DNA of 64,000 nt from Mucidula mucida. Its lineage: Eukaryota; Basidiomycota; Agaricomycetes; Agaricales; Physalacriaceae. The DNA is taken from positions 186,001-250,000 of the forward strand of contig JADNYV010000019.1 of NCBI GenBank assembly GCA_015501055.1. Reading direction: 5' to 3'. Positions 45,552-56,443 of this stretch are shown here, piece by piece. Made by a program: the position numbers and the translations under genes. Under the pieces are notes generated by a model. That model did no database searches and was not told where the DNA came from. It worked only from the letters and a program-made list of their open reading frames with translations. Positions within the stretch are counted from its first letter, which is position 1. Each line of letters begins with the position of its first letter.

Positions 45552-46851
45552 ATGCCTCCATTGGATCCTCTCCGTGAGAGGGGAGACAGCGCTTGGGAGA
45601 TGTTCTGGGTACATCACTACAGCTATCTCTTACAGCATGGATATCTACTTCGGCCGCGTTATCAACCTGATTGGGCTCCTGCGCGCCTGCAGCCTGAGAA
45701 CAAGAAACTGGCCAAATGGTCAATCATAATCGGGATGGGCTTCGAAGACGAAGTAGCTTCATATGTAAGAGAAATCATGCCTCAACTTCTTTCTCTCTTA
45801 TTAGTCACAGCAAGGCTTTGTGCTCGACGCGACGCGCCTTCTGGATGGGCGCAAGGTAGTCATCAAGCGAGCGAAGAAGTCCGACCACGCGATGTTGAGC
45901 CACCTTAACAATTCCGAGGTCTCCTCAGACCCGAAGAATCACGTCATTCCCTTACTGGACTCGTTTCCCGTCCCAAATGACGATCATGTATTTATCGTCC
46001 TGCCATTCATGCAAGTCTTCCGTCGTCCACAGTTCCACTGTCGGAAAGAATTTGCGGAGGCTTTTCGACAGATCCTCGAGGTAAAGCTTCTTTGCTCTGT
46101 TTGACACATAGCTCACTTGGACACAACAGGGACTGGCATTCATGCACGAAAAGAATATTGCTCATGGGTGCGTGGTGCAGTTCAGAAAACTCTCCCTCTC
46201 ATATCTCTAACATAAACATAGAGATGCGTGTACCACAAATTTTTTGATGGACTGTACTGAAGTCTATCCTCAGGGCTATCATTGGGCGAGACAGAATACC
46301 CTTGATGGCTTGCAGACAATAGCGCCACATACAATGCGTTGTCGAGTGGAAACACCCGTCCGGTACTATCTGACAGATTTTGAGGGCGCCTTAAGCTTTC
46401 CGGAAGGGAAGCAACACGCGCTTACGAAAGGTGCATTTTGTCAGATCAAAACGTCTCCAGAATGGCACTCGCGCGTGGCGTACAATCCGTTTTTACTTGA
46501 TGTATACAACGTGGGGGCTACCTTTCTGGCATTTTGCGAGGTACTTCAGTCGAGGCTCGCCTTTCTATTAATCACTTACACTCAACCTAGTGTAACGACT
46601 CCGACGACTCCGACCACTTGTTGGGCCTAGAGGACTTCAAGCCGCTCTTACTTTCTATGACTGCCACGAATCCTTCCGAGCGACCAACAATGGCGCAATC
46701 TTTAGACAGCCTTGAGTCTTTCATCGCCTCCAAGGATGCCGATTGGTTGAATGGTCTGCTGACGAGCCATGAGAGCTTGAAGTTACCAGAGAAACGGGTT
46801 GAAAGGGAAGGGCTCTGGGAGAAGTTTTCGAAACTGATACCATTCTGTTGA
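45552..46851 (+). CDS. Protein-kinase-like protein, copy K1
   Basis: Exons 45552-45764, 45805-46080, 46130-46167, 46222-46540 and 46591-46851 join exactly to 368 residues. The kinase features seen are a Lys-bearing strand (GRKVVIKRAKK), a catalytic loop HEKNIAHGDACTTNFLMD (HGD with Asn at the expected spacing, instead of HRD) and DFE (YYLTDFEGALSF) in place of DFG. The glycine loop is not recognisable. A conserved late segment is LLSMTATNPSERPTMAQSLD. It resembles agaricomycete-expanded kinase-like proteins known to me only as hypothetical. It could be an active atypical kinase or a pseudokinase. It is divergent from the Pro/Gln-rich gene and convergent with the PIG-L gene. Confidence 0.75.
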
Positions 46852-47837
46852 ATCAAGTATTGTACCTCGCATGTCGTTGTTTTGCTTTCGCCGCTGCTTT
46901 GCAAATAGGTTTTTTGATTTTAAGAAGACAGTACTCGTGTCTGCTACGGCCATGACTCGAAAATCGTCTTAGCGCATTTAGAAGCAAGTGTTCCCCTTGC
47001 TTCCTGAAAGTAAACAGGCCCTAAAAGGACTCATGCTCTATCGATGGTCTTACTTTATGGTTTGTGGGTCCTATCGATCTAGCTGTTATGCATCATTTTG
47101 CGCGCATGATATGATGGCCAACTGGTTCACTTTACAGCCTTTTGTCTGTTTTAGGCCAGCGAGTCCGTATATCCTCAAGGCAGCCATGAGTGCCCGATAA
47201 CACGGACTTTCCTTCTTCAATGCAGAACGGGCCCGATAGATGACTCTATTCACTGGCGGGTACGAGTGTATCGGACCACGGCGGAGCAACTCATCTTTGT
47301 TTTGGCATGGAAGACGATCGGATAAAAAACTAGTGCACATAAAGCGTCGGTCTCGCCGGGATGTAGGCCGGACGCTACAGCGCGACTTGGTTGGAGAATA
47401 ATTGGAAAATCAAAATGGGTACCTTGAGTGTTGGACATAGGGGAAAGGTATCGGGATGGTCCCGCCAGAGCAGTGAGACTCAGACAGCGACGGTAGTCTT
47501 TTCGCATCACGGGACCGTACCACCCCCAAACTTCAGGAAGTTGAAATGAAGAAAGATACGCAGGATTGAACCAAGCACACGTCTGGGTGAATGTTGGACA
47601 TTCTCGTATCGCTCGAGCTTGGGGACGCAATCTCGGGCGACTTCCAAAACAAGTAAAACCAGAGAGGGCGAGGGAGGATCCTTCTGTAAGGCTGCATACC
47701 AAGTCCAAGAGATGGGTGACAACCAGACATATGTTAAAGTTGAAGCCGTGAACTACAACGCGATTCGTAACAATGCATATACCATTTTCTGAAGTAGGTC
47801 AGTACAAAGAGCTGATTGAAGCAGTGTTACCCTTTTC
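46852..47837. other. Intergenic between kinase-like and PIG-L genes
   Basis: No gene seen. The same stretch recurs, shortened, at 52096-53034, which shows it is part of the duplicated unit. Confidence 0.5.
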
Positions 47838-48784
47838 TCAGGTCACAATCTCCTGCCATTCGTTCACCCACATATAGCGCGAAAATAGTACTACATATAA
47901 CCATCGAAACCAGACCAGCTGGCTCCAGTGGGCACGCATGGCCTTATGAGCTGCAACAAACTCATTGACACCGGACACAAATACCGGCATTGAATTGGAT
48001 AGAGGGATTTTCTTCCCTTCCTCCGCGAGACCGATGAAGCGCAATAAGCGTAATGCAGTGGTATCGACGGTACGCCAAAGGCGTATTCCGTACAAGTCAA
48101 ATTTTGCTTGGACGGGCGCGAGGATACTGGTGTATTTAGTCAGAGTGGGGACGCTGATCAACGCGTAGAGCTTTGGAGGCACGGTGCGCGACTGGGCATA
48201 GCGCCGCACTCCATGGAAGATGGACTTGTGGTTAGCATGGCCAGAAACGCCTTTGCGGTCAAAAGTAAGGATCTGTTGAATTTTAGTTTGGTATGTAGAC
48301 AGCGCGGGGAACTGACAGTGGTAATATTGTGCTGATTGACGTAGAAGCTGACAAGGTTGGAGATGATTTCTGGATTCCACTTGGCTGTCATATTGTCCTG
48401 CAGCTCTCTGATGCAGGGTAAGGTAAGGCGGCATTTTGGTCGAGACAAAGACACGTACGGATGGTCGAGAATGTGCTTATGGCCTTCGGGGATGCCGAGG
48501 ACGTCCAAGCTGCTCTGGAACTCTTTATGGCGCGTTTCGCCGAGTCCATCCGCGTTCCCGAAGGATAGGGACAAGCCATGGATGTCCGGGGGTTGAGCTA
48601 TGGACTGGAGACCCAATATGGTTGGGGCAAAGAACATGCACTCGTCGTCCGGGTGCGCAGTTACAAAAAGAACGATGTCTCTGGCGGTGAGCTCATTGTT
48701 GAGCGGGCTTTTGGTTGCTGTAGGCTGATAGAGTACGACTGCGAGTGCTGGGAGCAGAGCGACCACCAAGGTCGGGAGCATCAT
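47838..48784 (-). CDS. GPI12: PIG-L / Gpi12-type GlcNAc-PI de-N-acetylase, copy P1
   Basis: Exons 48784-48459, 48407-48317 and 48272-47838 join to 283 residues, intact. An N-terminal membrane segment (MMLPTLVVALLPALAVVLYQ) precedes the metal-binding motif FVTAHPDDECMFFAPTI. The GNADGLGETRHKE segment and the second motif FDRKGVSGHANHKSIFHGVR are typical of PIG-L. The enzyme removes acetate from GlcNAc-phosphatidylinositol in the second step of GPI-anchor synthesis at the ER. Finding two intact copies (see 53035-53979) is unusual for this normally single-copy gene. Both are convergent with a kinase-like gene. Confidence 0.9.
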
Positions 48785-49009
48785 GTGCAACGTTCCCAGG
48801 TCCAGGTTGTAATCCTATCTGCGGACATAGACGACCATCCCGGCGTTTTTGGTGCGCGTTATGGCGCGCTGTTCTCCGTACATGATGCATACAATGAAGA
48901 TACTTCTTACATTGAAGGTAGTGACCAAAGAGAACGCTTTTGAGTATGTGGAACAAATCTCTGAAGTTGATCTCCCAAATTTGCACAAACACAAACACCC
49001 TTGTTGTTC

Positions 49010-49320
49010 TCTCTCCTTGACCATCAACGTTGTCCAGGATAACTCTGTTGTCGTTCGGCCATTACTCTTCATTGTCCACCTTCGCCGCCGGCGGGTCTTA
49101 TAATGCTCTTGGATAAAGGGTCTCTCTTCCTTATCTGGCGGCCCGCACGGATCCGTCTTTCGAAAGAACACCTGAGGACAATAAATGTTATGTTTATAAC
49201 CGATGTGCCTTGGCCGATTCTCGTGGAGCCTCTTGTGAGCATGCATCTCGGGACCCTTCTTCTTCAGGCGGTCGCTGTGAGAGCGCTGCAGACCGCCGTT
49301 GAGCTTACTTACCCTCCAGT
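49010..49320 (+). pseudogene. Duplicated 5' end of the GH29 fucosidase gene
   Basis: Nearly identical to 57812-58118: the upstream flank (TTCGCCGCCGGCGGGTCTTA, then GGCGGCCCGCACGGATCC) and the first coding bases (ATGCATCTCGGGACCCTTCT, through CTGCAGACCGCCGTTGA). After that the match stops, so only promoter and signal-peptide codons were copied. Same strand as the parent gene. Confidence 0.8.
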
Positions 49321-49372
49321 CATGCATGACTCTCATTTGCCCTTCTAATTAGTGGAGGTCTTGTATGAACTA

Positions 49373-49460
49373 CTGTACGGACAGCGTCGCCGTCCACCAA
49401 GACCGTCATCCATATTGCCAACGGATGGAACAGAAGCACGGTCCAATCCCTTTTCCAGCA
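49373..49460 (+). pseudogene. 88-bp fragment of GH53 exon 4
   Basis: Matches 42722-42808 with a handful of mismatches (ACCGTCATCCATATTGCCAA, then CGGATGGAACAGAAGC), encoding KTVIHIANGWNRS. It abuts the copia LTR end at 49466. The parent gene is 6.6 kb to the left, in the same orientation. Confidence 0.8.
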
Positions 49461-49465
49461 TATTT

Positions 49466-49701
49466 TGTTAGAACCTAAACGATACGGACTGTCAATACAC
49501 GCCCTTAGTCGTAGTGGAAAAGACTATATTGTACCTAAACGATACGGACTGTCAATACACGCCTGTGCTATCTATCAGTCTGATATCGCCGGTACATAAT
49601 GATGCGGATGCTTACCCTTAGTCGTAGTGGAAAAGACTAAGGGAAAGCATCCGATCGATCCCGCCTTGTAGGCTGGCGGATCACGTGGTCGACAACCAAC
49701 A
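49466..49701 (-). mobile_element. Ty1/copia-type LTR (3' LTR of the truncated element)
   Basis: On the - strand it starts TGTTGG at 49701, right after a purine run (GAGGAGGAG) that fits a polypurine tract, and ends TCTAACA at 49466; these are the TG..CA ends expected of an LTR (236 bp). Inside is a hairpin: CTTACCCTTAGTC / GACTAAGGGAAAG arms around 49609-49650. There is also a direct repeat of about 30 bp (CCTAAACGATACGGACTGTC...) at 49474 and 49534. No 5' LTR is present. Confidence 0.7.
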
Positions 49702-49755
49702 CTCCTCCTCGAGCCAAAGTGCATCCGAAAGCCACACTCCTCCTCGCCCGAGACA

Positions 49756-50388
49756 CTACACCACTCCAAGCATATCTCTGAATGTCGTGAACTTCTGCCG
49801 TGCTAGCGCTTTCGTGAAGATATCCGCGACGTTGTCCACGGTCGCGACACGGTTGACAGTGACATCGCCTTCGAAGACGCGTTCCCGGACGTAGTGATAG
49901 CGGATGTCGAGATGTTTGACGCGGGCATGGAAAGCGGGATCGTATGCGAGGCACGTAGCGCCATTGTTGTCGCAGAGAAGTGGTGTCGCCTCCTTCTTCT
50001 TCAACATCTCTAGTTCTCCAAATAACTGTCGAAGCCATACTGCTTCCTTGCATGCTTCGCTCGTCGCGATATATTCTGACTCGGTTGTTGAGGTTACCAC
50101 CACTTTCTGTTTGCGCAATGCCCAGGAGACGGCGCCACTTCCCAGATTGAATGTGTATCCCATCGTTGAGCGCAGTGTGTCCAAACAATCGGCGTATGAT
50201 GAGTCGGTGAAGCCGATTAGGGAGTTCTGGGGGTTAGCTAGGGTTGGGCTAGCATAGTAATTGAGTGCAATTGAACGTACACCCTCTGACTTTAGTGGGT
50301 GTCTGAATATGCAGAAATACTGACATCCAGTTAAAAATGGTAAATGAGCATATGGGGTGCAAGAAATGAGCCACCAAACTGTTAGCAT
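49756..50388 (-). mobile_element. Ty1/copia polyprotein remnant (RNase H end)
   Basis: A 210-codon open frame ends 55 bp before the LTR. It carries the copia reverse-transcriptase tail and RNase H: GFTDSSYADCLDTLRSTMGY, SALRKQ-like KQKVVVTSTTESEYIATSEA, LCDNNGATCLAYDPAFHARV, KHLDIRYHYVRERV and VADIFTKALARQKF. The upstream integrase and most of the reverse transcriptase are missing, so the element is a 5'-truncated, immobile remnant. The end beyond 50388 runs into short GC-rich repeats (GCTAGCCC, CCGGTTAGCTAACCCGG) that may belong to another element. Confidence 0.85.
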
Positions 50389-50565
50389 TAAGCTGGCCGG
50401 GAAAGCTAGCCCATTTGCGGAACACTGCCAGGCCGTGAAAACATATTCAGGTCAATGTTCCTGATTGCTAGCCCAGCCCGGTTAGCTAACCCGGGACTTA
50501 GCCCGGTTGCAGTGCAGGGCCTGAGGATAGTCATAGGTCAGGGTCAAGATTTTCTGGTGCATACC

Positions 50566-50635
50566 TTGTAGACCTCCTTCAGATTATTGTATGCGCCTTC
50601 AACGTCGGCTAGAGCATTGGCAATCACTGTGTTGT
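50566..50635 (-). pseudogene. Fragment of the Pro/Gln-rich gene (helical exon end)
   Basis: Matches the reverse-strand exon piece at 44955-45025 (segment around LAGVETAYNNLKE) with many substitutions. It lies head-to-head with kinase-like copy K2, as the intact gene does with K1. Confidence 0.6.
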
Positions 50636-50806
50636 GAGGCCCTCTTGACAGGCCATATTTATGGGGCGCTGTAGAAACAAACCAAACCAGATTGATAGAT
50701 GTTTTGGGAGGAACATAGAGTCATCCATAATGGTTGAAGTTTGATCAGTTCCGGAGTTGCCGGTGCTTCTTCCTTTGTTTGTCCTTTGTGAACATCTACG
50801 ACGACT

Positions 50807-52095
50807 ATGCCCGCATTAGATCCTCTCCGTGCGAGGAACGAAGACCCCTACGAGATGTTCTGGGTCGATCATTACGATTATTTCCTACAGCATGGATATC
50901 TTCTTCGACCACGTTATCAACCTGATTGGGCCCCCGCTCGTCTGCAGCCCGAGAACAAGCAGCAGGCCAGGTGGGCAATCATACTTGGTGGCTTCGAAGA
51001 TGAGTTGACTTCGTATGTAAGCACATACTTATCGCAAAATTTCTTTCTAATTAGTCACAGCAAGCTTGTCTGCTCGACGCGACGCGTTATGGGGATGGTC
51101 GCAAGGTAGTTATCAAGCGAGCGAAAAAGCCCGACTACGCGATGCTGAGGCACCTAAACAATCCCGAGCTCTCTTCAGACCCGAAGAATCACGCTATTCC
51201 ATTGCTTGACTCGTTTCCCATCCCAAATGACGACCATATATTTGTCATCCTGCCGTTCATGCAAGTCTTCTGTCGTCCACAATTTCACTGTCGGAAAGAA
51301 TTTGCAGAGGCGTGTCGACAGATTTTCGAAGTAGGTTTCTTTTTCACTGTCTTTCAGGTAGCTCACTTGCAACCATCAGGGACTGGCGTTTATGCACGAA
51401 AAGAACATTGCTCATGGGTGCGTAATGCAGTCCTGAAAACCCTCCTTCTCATTTCTTTAACATAGAGATGCGTGTACTGCGAATTTCCTGATGGACTGTA
51501 CTGAAGTCTATCCTCAGGGCTATCATTGGGCCAAACCACATACCACTGATGGCCTGCGGACAACTGTGCCACACGTACTGCGTTGTCAAGTAGCGACACC
51601 CGTCCGGTACTATATTACGGATTTTGAGGGCGCCTTGAGCTTCCCGGAAGGAAAGCAACACGCGCTCGCGAAAGGCTCTTTCTGCCAGATCAAAACGTCT
51701 CCAGAGTGGCACTCACGCGCGCCGTACAATCCGTTTTTACTTGATGTCTACAACGTGGGGGCTACCTTTCTGGCACTTTGTGAGGTACTTCGGTCGAGTC
51801 TCACCTTTTTATTTATCGCTTACAATCAACGTAGTGCAACGACTCCGACGACTGCGACCACTTGTTGGGCGTAGAGGATTTCCAGCCGCTTTTTCTTTCT
51901 ATGACTGCCACCAATCCTTCCGATCGGCCAACAATGGCGCAATGTTTAGACAGCCTGGAGTCTTTCATCGCCTCCAAGGATGCTGATTGGTTAGATGGCC
52001 TGCTGACGAAACATGAGAGCTTGCAGTTACGAGACAAACTGGTTGAAAGGGAAGGGCTTTGGGTGAAGTTTTCGAAATTGATACCATTCTGTTGA
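50807..52095 (+). CDS. Protein-kinase-like protein, copy K2
   Basis: Exons 50807-51016, 51055-51330, 51380-51417, 51466-51784 and 51835-52095 join to 367 residues, intact. The splice pattern matches K1 exon for exon. Kinase-like features: GRKVVIKRAKK, HEKNIAHGDACTANFLMD and YYITDFEGALSF. The last exon reads LLGVEDFQPLFLSMTATNPS. Intact frames in K1 and K2 suggest both are expressed proteins. Confidence 0.75.
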
Positions 52096-53034
52096 AATTA
52101 TACCTCGCATGTCGTTGTTTTGCTTTCGCCGCTGCTTTGCAAATAGATCTTTTGGATTCAAGAAAACACTACTCGAGTCTGCTACGTAGTACGGCTATGA
52201 CTCGAAAATGGTCTTAGGGCATTTAGAAGCAAGTGTTCCCTTGCTTCCTAAAAGCAAACAGGCCCTAATAGAACTCATGCTCTATCGATGGTCTTACTTT
52301 ATGGTTTGTGGGTCCTATCTATCAAGATCTAACTGTTATGCATCATTTTGTGCGCATGATATGATGGCCAACTGGTTCACTTTACAGCCTTTTGTCTGTT
52401 TTAGGCTAGCGGGTCCGTATATGCAGCCGTGAGTGTCCGATAACACGGACTTTCCTTCTTCAGAGCAGAACGGGTCCGAACTATGACTCTGGTGGGTTGG
52501 CCGAATGTATGAGGAGGCTTAAGCACAGACTCGTCGCACGGACAATCAGAGTTCAACGGCCTATCATCTTGAAGAAACCCTTGAGTGCATATAAGGCGTC
52601 GGTCTCGCAGCGCTGTAGACCATAGTAGCATTAGAGCGAAAACGATACAAGGCGACTTCATTGGAGAATGATCGGCAGATCACAGTGACAATGGCTACCT
52701 TGTAGTGTTCGACGTAGGGGAAGGATATCGGGATAGTCCTCGCCCGTAGAAAGATACGCAGGATTGAACCAAGCACACGTCTGGGTGAATGTTGGACATT
52801 CTCGTATCGCTCGAGCTTGGGGACGCAATCTCGGGCGACTTCAAAACAAGTAAAACCAGAGAGGGCGAGGGAGGATCCTTCTGTAAGGCTGCATACCAAG
52901 TCCAAGAGATGGGTGACAACCAGACATATGTTAAAGTTGAAGCCGTGAACTACAACGCGATTCGTAACAATACATATACCATTTTCTGAAGTAGGTCAGT
53001 ACAAAGAGCTGGTTGAAGCAGTGTTACCCTTTTC
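52096..53034. other. Intergenic between K2 and second PIG-L
   Basis: Counterpart of 46852-47837 with internal deletions; no gene seen. Confidence 0.5.
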
Positions 53035-53979
53035 TCAGGTCACAATCTCCTGCCATTCATTCACCCACATATAGCGCGAAAACAATACATATAACCATCG
53101 GAACCACACCAGCTGGCTCCGGTGGGCACGCATGGCCTTATGAGCTGTAACAAACTCATTGACACCGGACACAAATACCGGCATTGAATTGGATAGAGGG
53201 ATTTTCTTCCCTTCCTCCTCGGCGAGACCGATCAAGCGCAATACGCGTAATGCAGTGGTATCAACGGTACGCCAAAGGCGTATTCCGTACAAGTCAAACT
53301 TTGCTTGGACGGGCGCGAGGATACTGGTGTATTTAGTCAGAGTGGGGACGCTGATCAACGCGTAGAGCTTTGGAGGCACGGTGCGCGACTGGGCATAGCG
53401 CCGCACTCCATGGAAGATGGACTTGTGGTTAGCATGGCCAGAAACTCCTTTGCGGTCAAAGGTGAGGATCTGGTCAATGTTAGCTTGGTTTTTAGACATG
53501 GCAGGAAACTAACGGTGGTGATATTGTGCTGATTGACGTAGAAGCTGACAAGGTTGGAGATGATTTCCGGATTCCACTTGGCTGTCATATTGTCCTGCAG
53601 CTCTCTGATGCAGGGTAAGGTAAGGCGCAGTTGGTCGAGACAAAGACACGTACGGGTGGTCGAGAATGTGCTTATGGCCTTCGGGGATGCCGAGATTGTC
53701 CAAGCTGCTCTGGAACTCTTTATGGCGCGTTTCGCCGAGTCCATCCGCGTTACCAAAGGATAGGGACAAGACATGGATGTCCGGGGGTTGAGCTATGGAC
53801 TGGAGACCCAATATGGTTGGCGCAAAGAACATGCACTCGTCGTCCGGGTGCGCAGTTACAAAAAGAACAATGTCTCTGGCGGTGAGCTCATTGTTGAGTG
53901 GGCTTTTGGTTGCTGTGGGCTGATAGAGTACAGCTGCGAGTGCTGGGAGCAGAGCGACCACCAAGGTCGGGAGCATCAT
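53035..53979 (-). CDS. PIG-L / Gpi12-type de-N-acetylase, copy P2
   Basis: Exons 53979-53654, 53604-53514 and 53469-53035 join to 283 residues, intact. It keeps FVTAHPDDECMFFAPTI and FDRKGVSGHANHKSIFHGVR. It differs from P1 by a few substitutions plus compensating one-codon changes (EEEGKK against EEGKK; YVLFSR against YVVLFSR). The clean codon-sized differences suggest selection on the protein. Confidence 0.85.
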
Positions 53980-54464
53980 GTGCAACGTTCCCAGGTCACC
54001 AGGTTGTAATCTTATCTGCGGACATAGACGGCCATCCCGGTGTTTTCGGTGCGCGTTATAGCGCGTATTACTCGGTTTTTTCTCGTACATCATATGCGTA
54101 CAATGAAGCATACTTCTTACAACAGAGCAGTGGCAGAATAGAAGGCCTATAGCAGACAAAAGGCTGTAAGGTTCAGTTGGCCATCAAATCATGCACGCAA
54201 AATGAGGCATCACAACTAGATCATAGAACCAAAAATCACAAAGTAAGATCATCGATAGCTATAGAGCGCAAGTCCTAACAGGGTGTGTCTGCATTCTGAG
54301 CAAGGGACAGGGCGAACACTTGCCACGGATCTCCGCCGGCTCCTCTCTTACACCATTTTCGACGTATCATAGTCGTAGCAGACTCCAGTATCGTCCTCTT
54401 CTTGATCAAAAGGGTCTGATTGGAAAGCAGAGGGAAAGCAAAACAACGATATGCGAGGTATGTT

Positions 54465-55749
54465 TTAACAAAATGGTATCAGTTTCGAAAACTTCTCCCA
54501 GAGTCCTTCCTTTTCAGCCCGTTTGTATGGTAAATGCAGGCTCTCATGTTGTGTCAGCAGACCATCTAACCAATCGGCATCCTTGGAGGCGATGAAAGAC
54601 TCCAGGCTGTCTAAACATTGCGCCATTGTTGGCCGATCGGAAGGATTGGTGGCAGTCATAGAAAGAAAAAGCGGCTTGAAGTCCTCTAGGCCCAACAAGT
54701 GGTCGGAGTCGTCGGAGTCGTTGCACTACGTTGATTGTGAGCGATAAATAAAAAGGTGAGACTCGACCGAAATACCTCACAAAGTGCCAGAAAGGTAGCC
54801 CCCACGTTGTAGACATCAAGTAAAAACGGATTGTACGGCGCGCGTGAGTGCCACTCTGGAGACGTTTTAATCTGGCAGAAAGAGCCTTTCGCGAGCGCGT
54901 GTTGCTTTCCTTCGGGGAAGCTCAAGGCGCCCTCAAAATCCGTAATATAGTACCGGACGGGTGTCGCTACTTGACAACGCATTATGTGTGGCGCTATTGT
55001 CTGCAGACCATCAGTGGTATGTGGTTTAGCCCAATGATAGCCCTGAGGATAGACTTCAGTACAGTCCACCAGGAAATTCGTAGTACACGCATCTCTACGA
55101 TGAGGAGATAAGACAGCGAATTTCAGAGGTATGTCACGCACCCATGAGTAATATTATGTTCGTGCATGAAGGCCAGTCCCTAACGCCCTAGTAAGCTATG
55201 TGAAAGACAGTGAAAAAAAGCTTACTTCGAGAATTTGTCGACATGCCTCCGCAAATTCTTTCCTGCAGTGAAACTGTGGCCGATTGAATATTTGCATGAA
55301 GGGCAGGACGACGAATACATGATCGTCATTTGGGATGGGAAACGAGTCAAGTAAGAGAATGACGTGATTCTTTTGGTCTGAGGAGAACTCTGGATTGTTC
55401 AGGTGGCTCAACATCGCGTAGTCGAACTTCTTCGCCCGCTTGATAACTACCCTGCGACCATCCCGATAGCGCGTCGCGTCTAGCAGACTAGCTTCCTGCG
55501 GCTGATGAGAGGAATAACTAGAACATATTTGCACTTACATATGAACACAATTCATCTTCGAAGCCGCCAAGAATGATTGCCCATCTGGCATGCGTCTTGT
55601 TCTCAGGCTTTAGACGAGCAGGGACCCAATCAGGTCGATAACGTGGTCGAAGTAGATATCCATGCTGTAAAAAAATAATCGTAGTGCTGTACCCAGAACA
55701 TCTCGTAGGGGTCTTCGTCTCTTGCACGGAGGGGATCCAATGGAGGCAT
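54465..55749 (-). pseudogene. Kinase-like copy K3, one frameshift
   Basis: Starts MPPLDPLRARDEDPYEMFWV at 55749 and keeps all later exons: LLDATRYRDGRRVVIKRAKK, a FMHEHNITHG loop, RDACTTNFLVDC, YYITDFEGALSF, and the last exon to 54465. In the first exon a run of seven T (A on the + strand, 55669-55675) replaces six in frame, so HYDYFLQHGYLLRPRY is reached only after a one-base correction. It could be an intact gene with a homopolymer error. Its orientation is opposite to K1 and K2. Confidence 0.65.
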
Positions 55750-55964
55750 AGCGGATGTGTGATGATGTTCACAAAGGAAGAAGCACCGGCAAACTCCGGA
55801 CTTGATCGAAAGGTTTATCCGCCCGCATAATGGTGACTCTACATCCCTCCCAGAATTTCTATCAGTTGGGTTTGGTTTGTTTCTACAGTCTCTCATAAAT
55901 ACGACCTGCCAATGATGCGCTTGGACGCAACTTCACCCCTTCTGCTGGGTGTTCTTCCTAGCCA

Positions 55965-56312
55965 TCGCTGACTGAGTCGTCAAACAAAGACCTCGCTGCT
56001 TTACTATACCACAGTCTCTCTGCCTTACGGGATGCTGCAGACAGATATCAAACCTGCTGGTTCCTGCCTCTTGCTAAGGGCTAATCTATGACTGCTACGA
56101 CGACGTAGGTTCCCGTGAACCTCCAGATGTCCTGAAACCACGCCTCATTTAGACAGATGCGGAGCCTCGACCTCATCGCCAAGGACATGTCATACAAGAA
56201 CAGATTCAAGAAATACCTGAAAGCCATGCCCAATCTCTTGTGCGAGCGGCGCCGTGCCACAGGAAACCATAACGCGACAATCACCCTTGCTCTAGCAGGT
56301 GTTCTCTGGATA
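55965..56312 (+). pseudogene. Decayed copy of the Pro/Gln-rich gene (first two exons)
   Basis: Reads SSNKDLAALLYHSLSALRDA, then a stop (GGGCTAATC where the intact gene has GGCGAATTC), then the intron and RSLDLIAKDMSYKNRFKKYL. The start ATG is changed (CTGACTGAGTCG against ATGAGTGGGTCG). The copy ends before the low-complexity half. It is head-to-head with K3. Confidence 0.75.
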
Positions 56313-56443
56313 GTAATGGTTATCTTACGCCATTTTCGACGTACTATAGTCGTGGCAGACTCGAGCATGTTCTCTTCTTAAATTCAAAAGATCTATTTGC
56401 AAAGCAGCGGCGAAAGCAAAACAACGACATGCGAGGTATAATT

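Larger units (their letters stand above)
45361..48917 (+). repeat. Duplicated segment, copy 1 (kinase-like plus PIG-L)
   Basis: Collinear with 50646-54121: upstream flank, kinase-like gene, 3' flank (GCAAGTGTTCCC, ATCATTTTG.GCGCATGATA), convergent PIG-L gene and its upstream flank. Copies differ by scattered substitutions and small indels. Confidence 0.75.
50646..54121 (+). repeat. Duplicated segment, copy 2 (kinase-like plus PIG-L)
   Basis: Second copy of 45361-48917 in the same orientation and gene order. The copia remnant and CAZyme gene fragments lie between the two copies. Confidence 0.75.

Noticed and set aside
49473..49563. Short direct repeats that could suggest a CRISPR-like array
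   Set aside because: Only two units, inside an LTR, in a eukaryotic genome.
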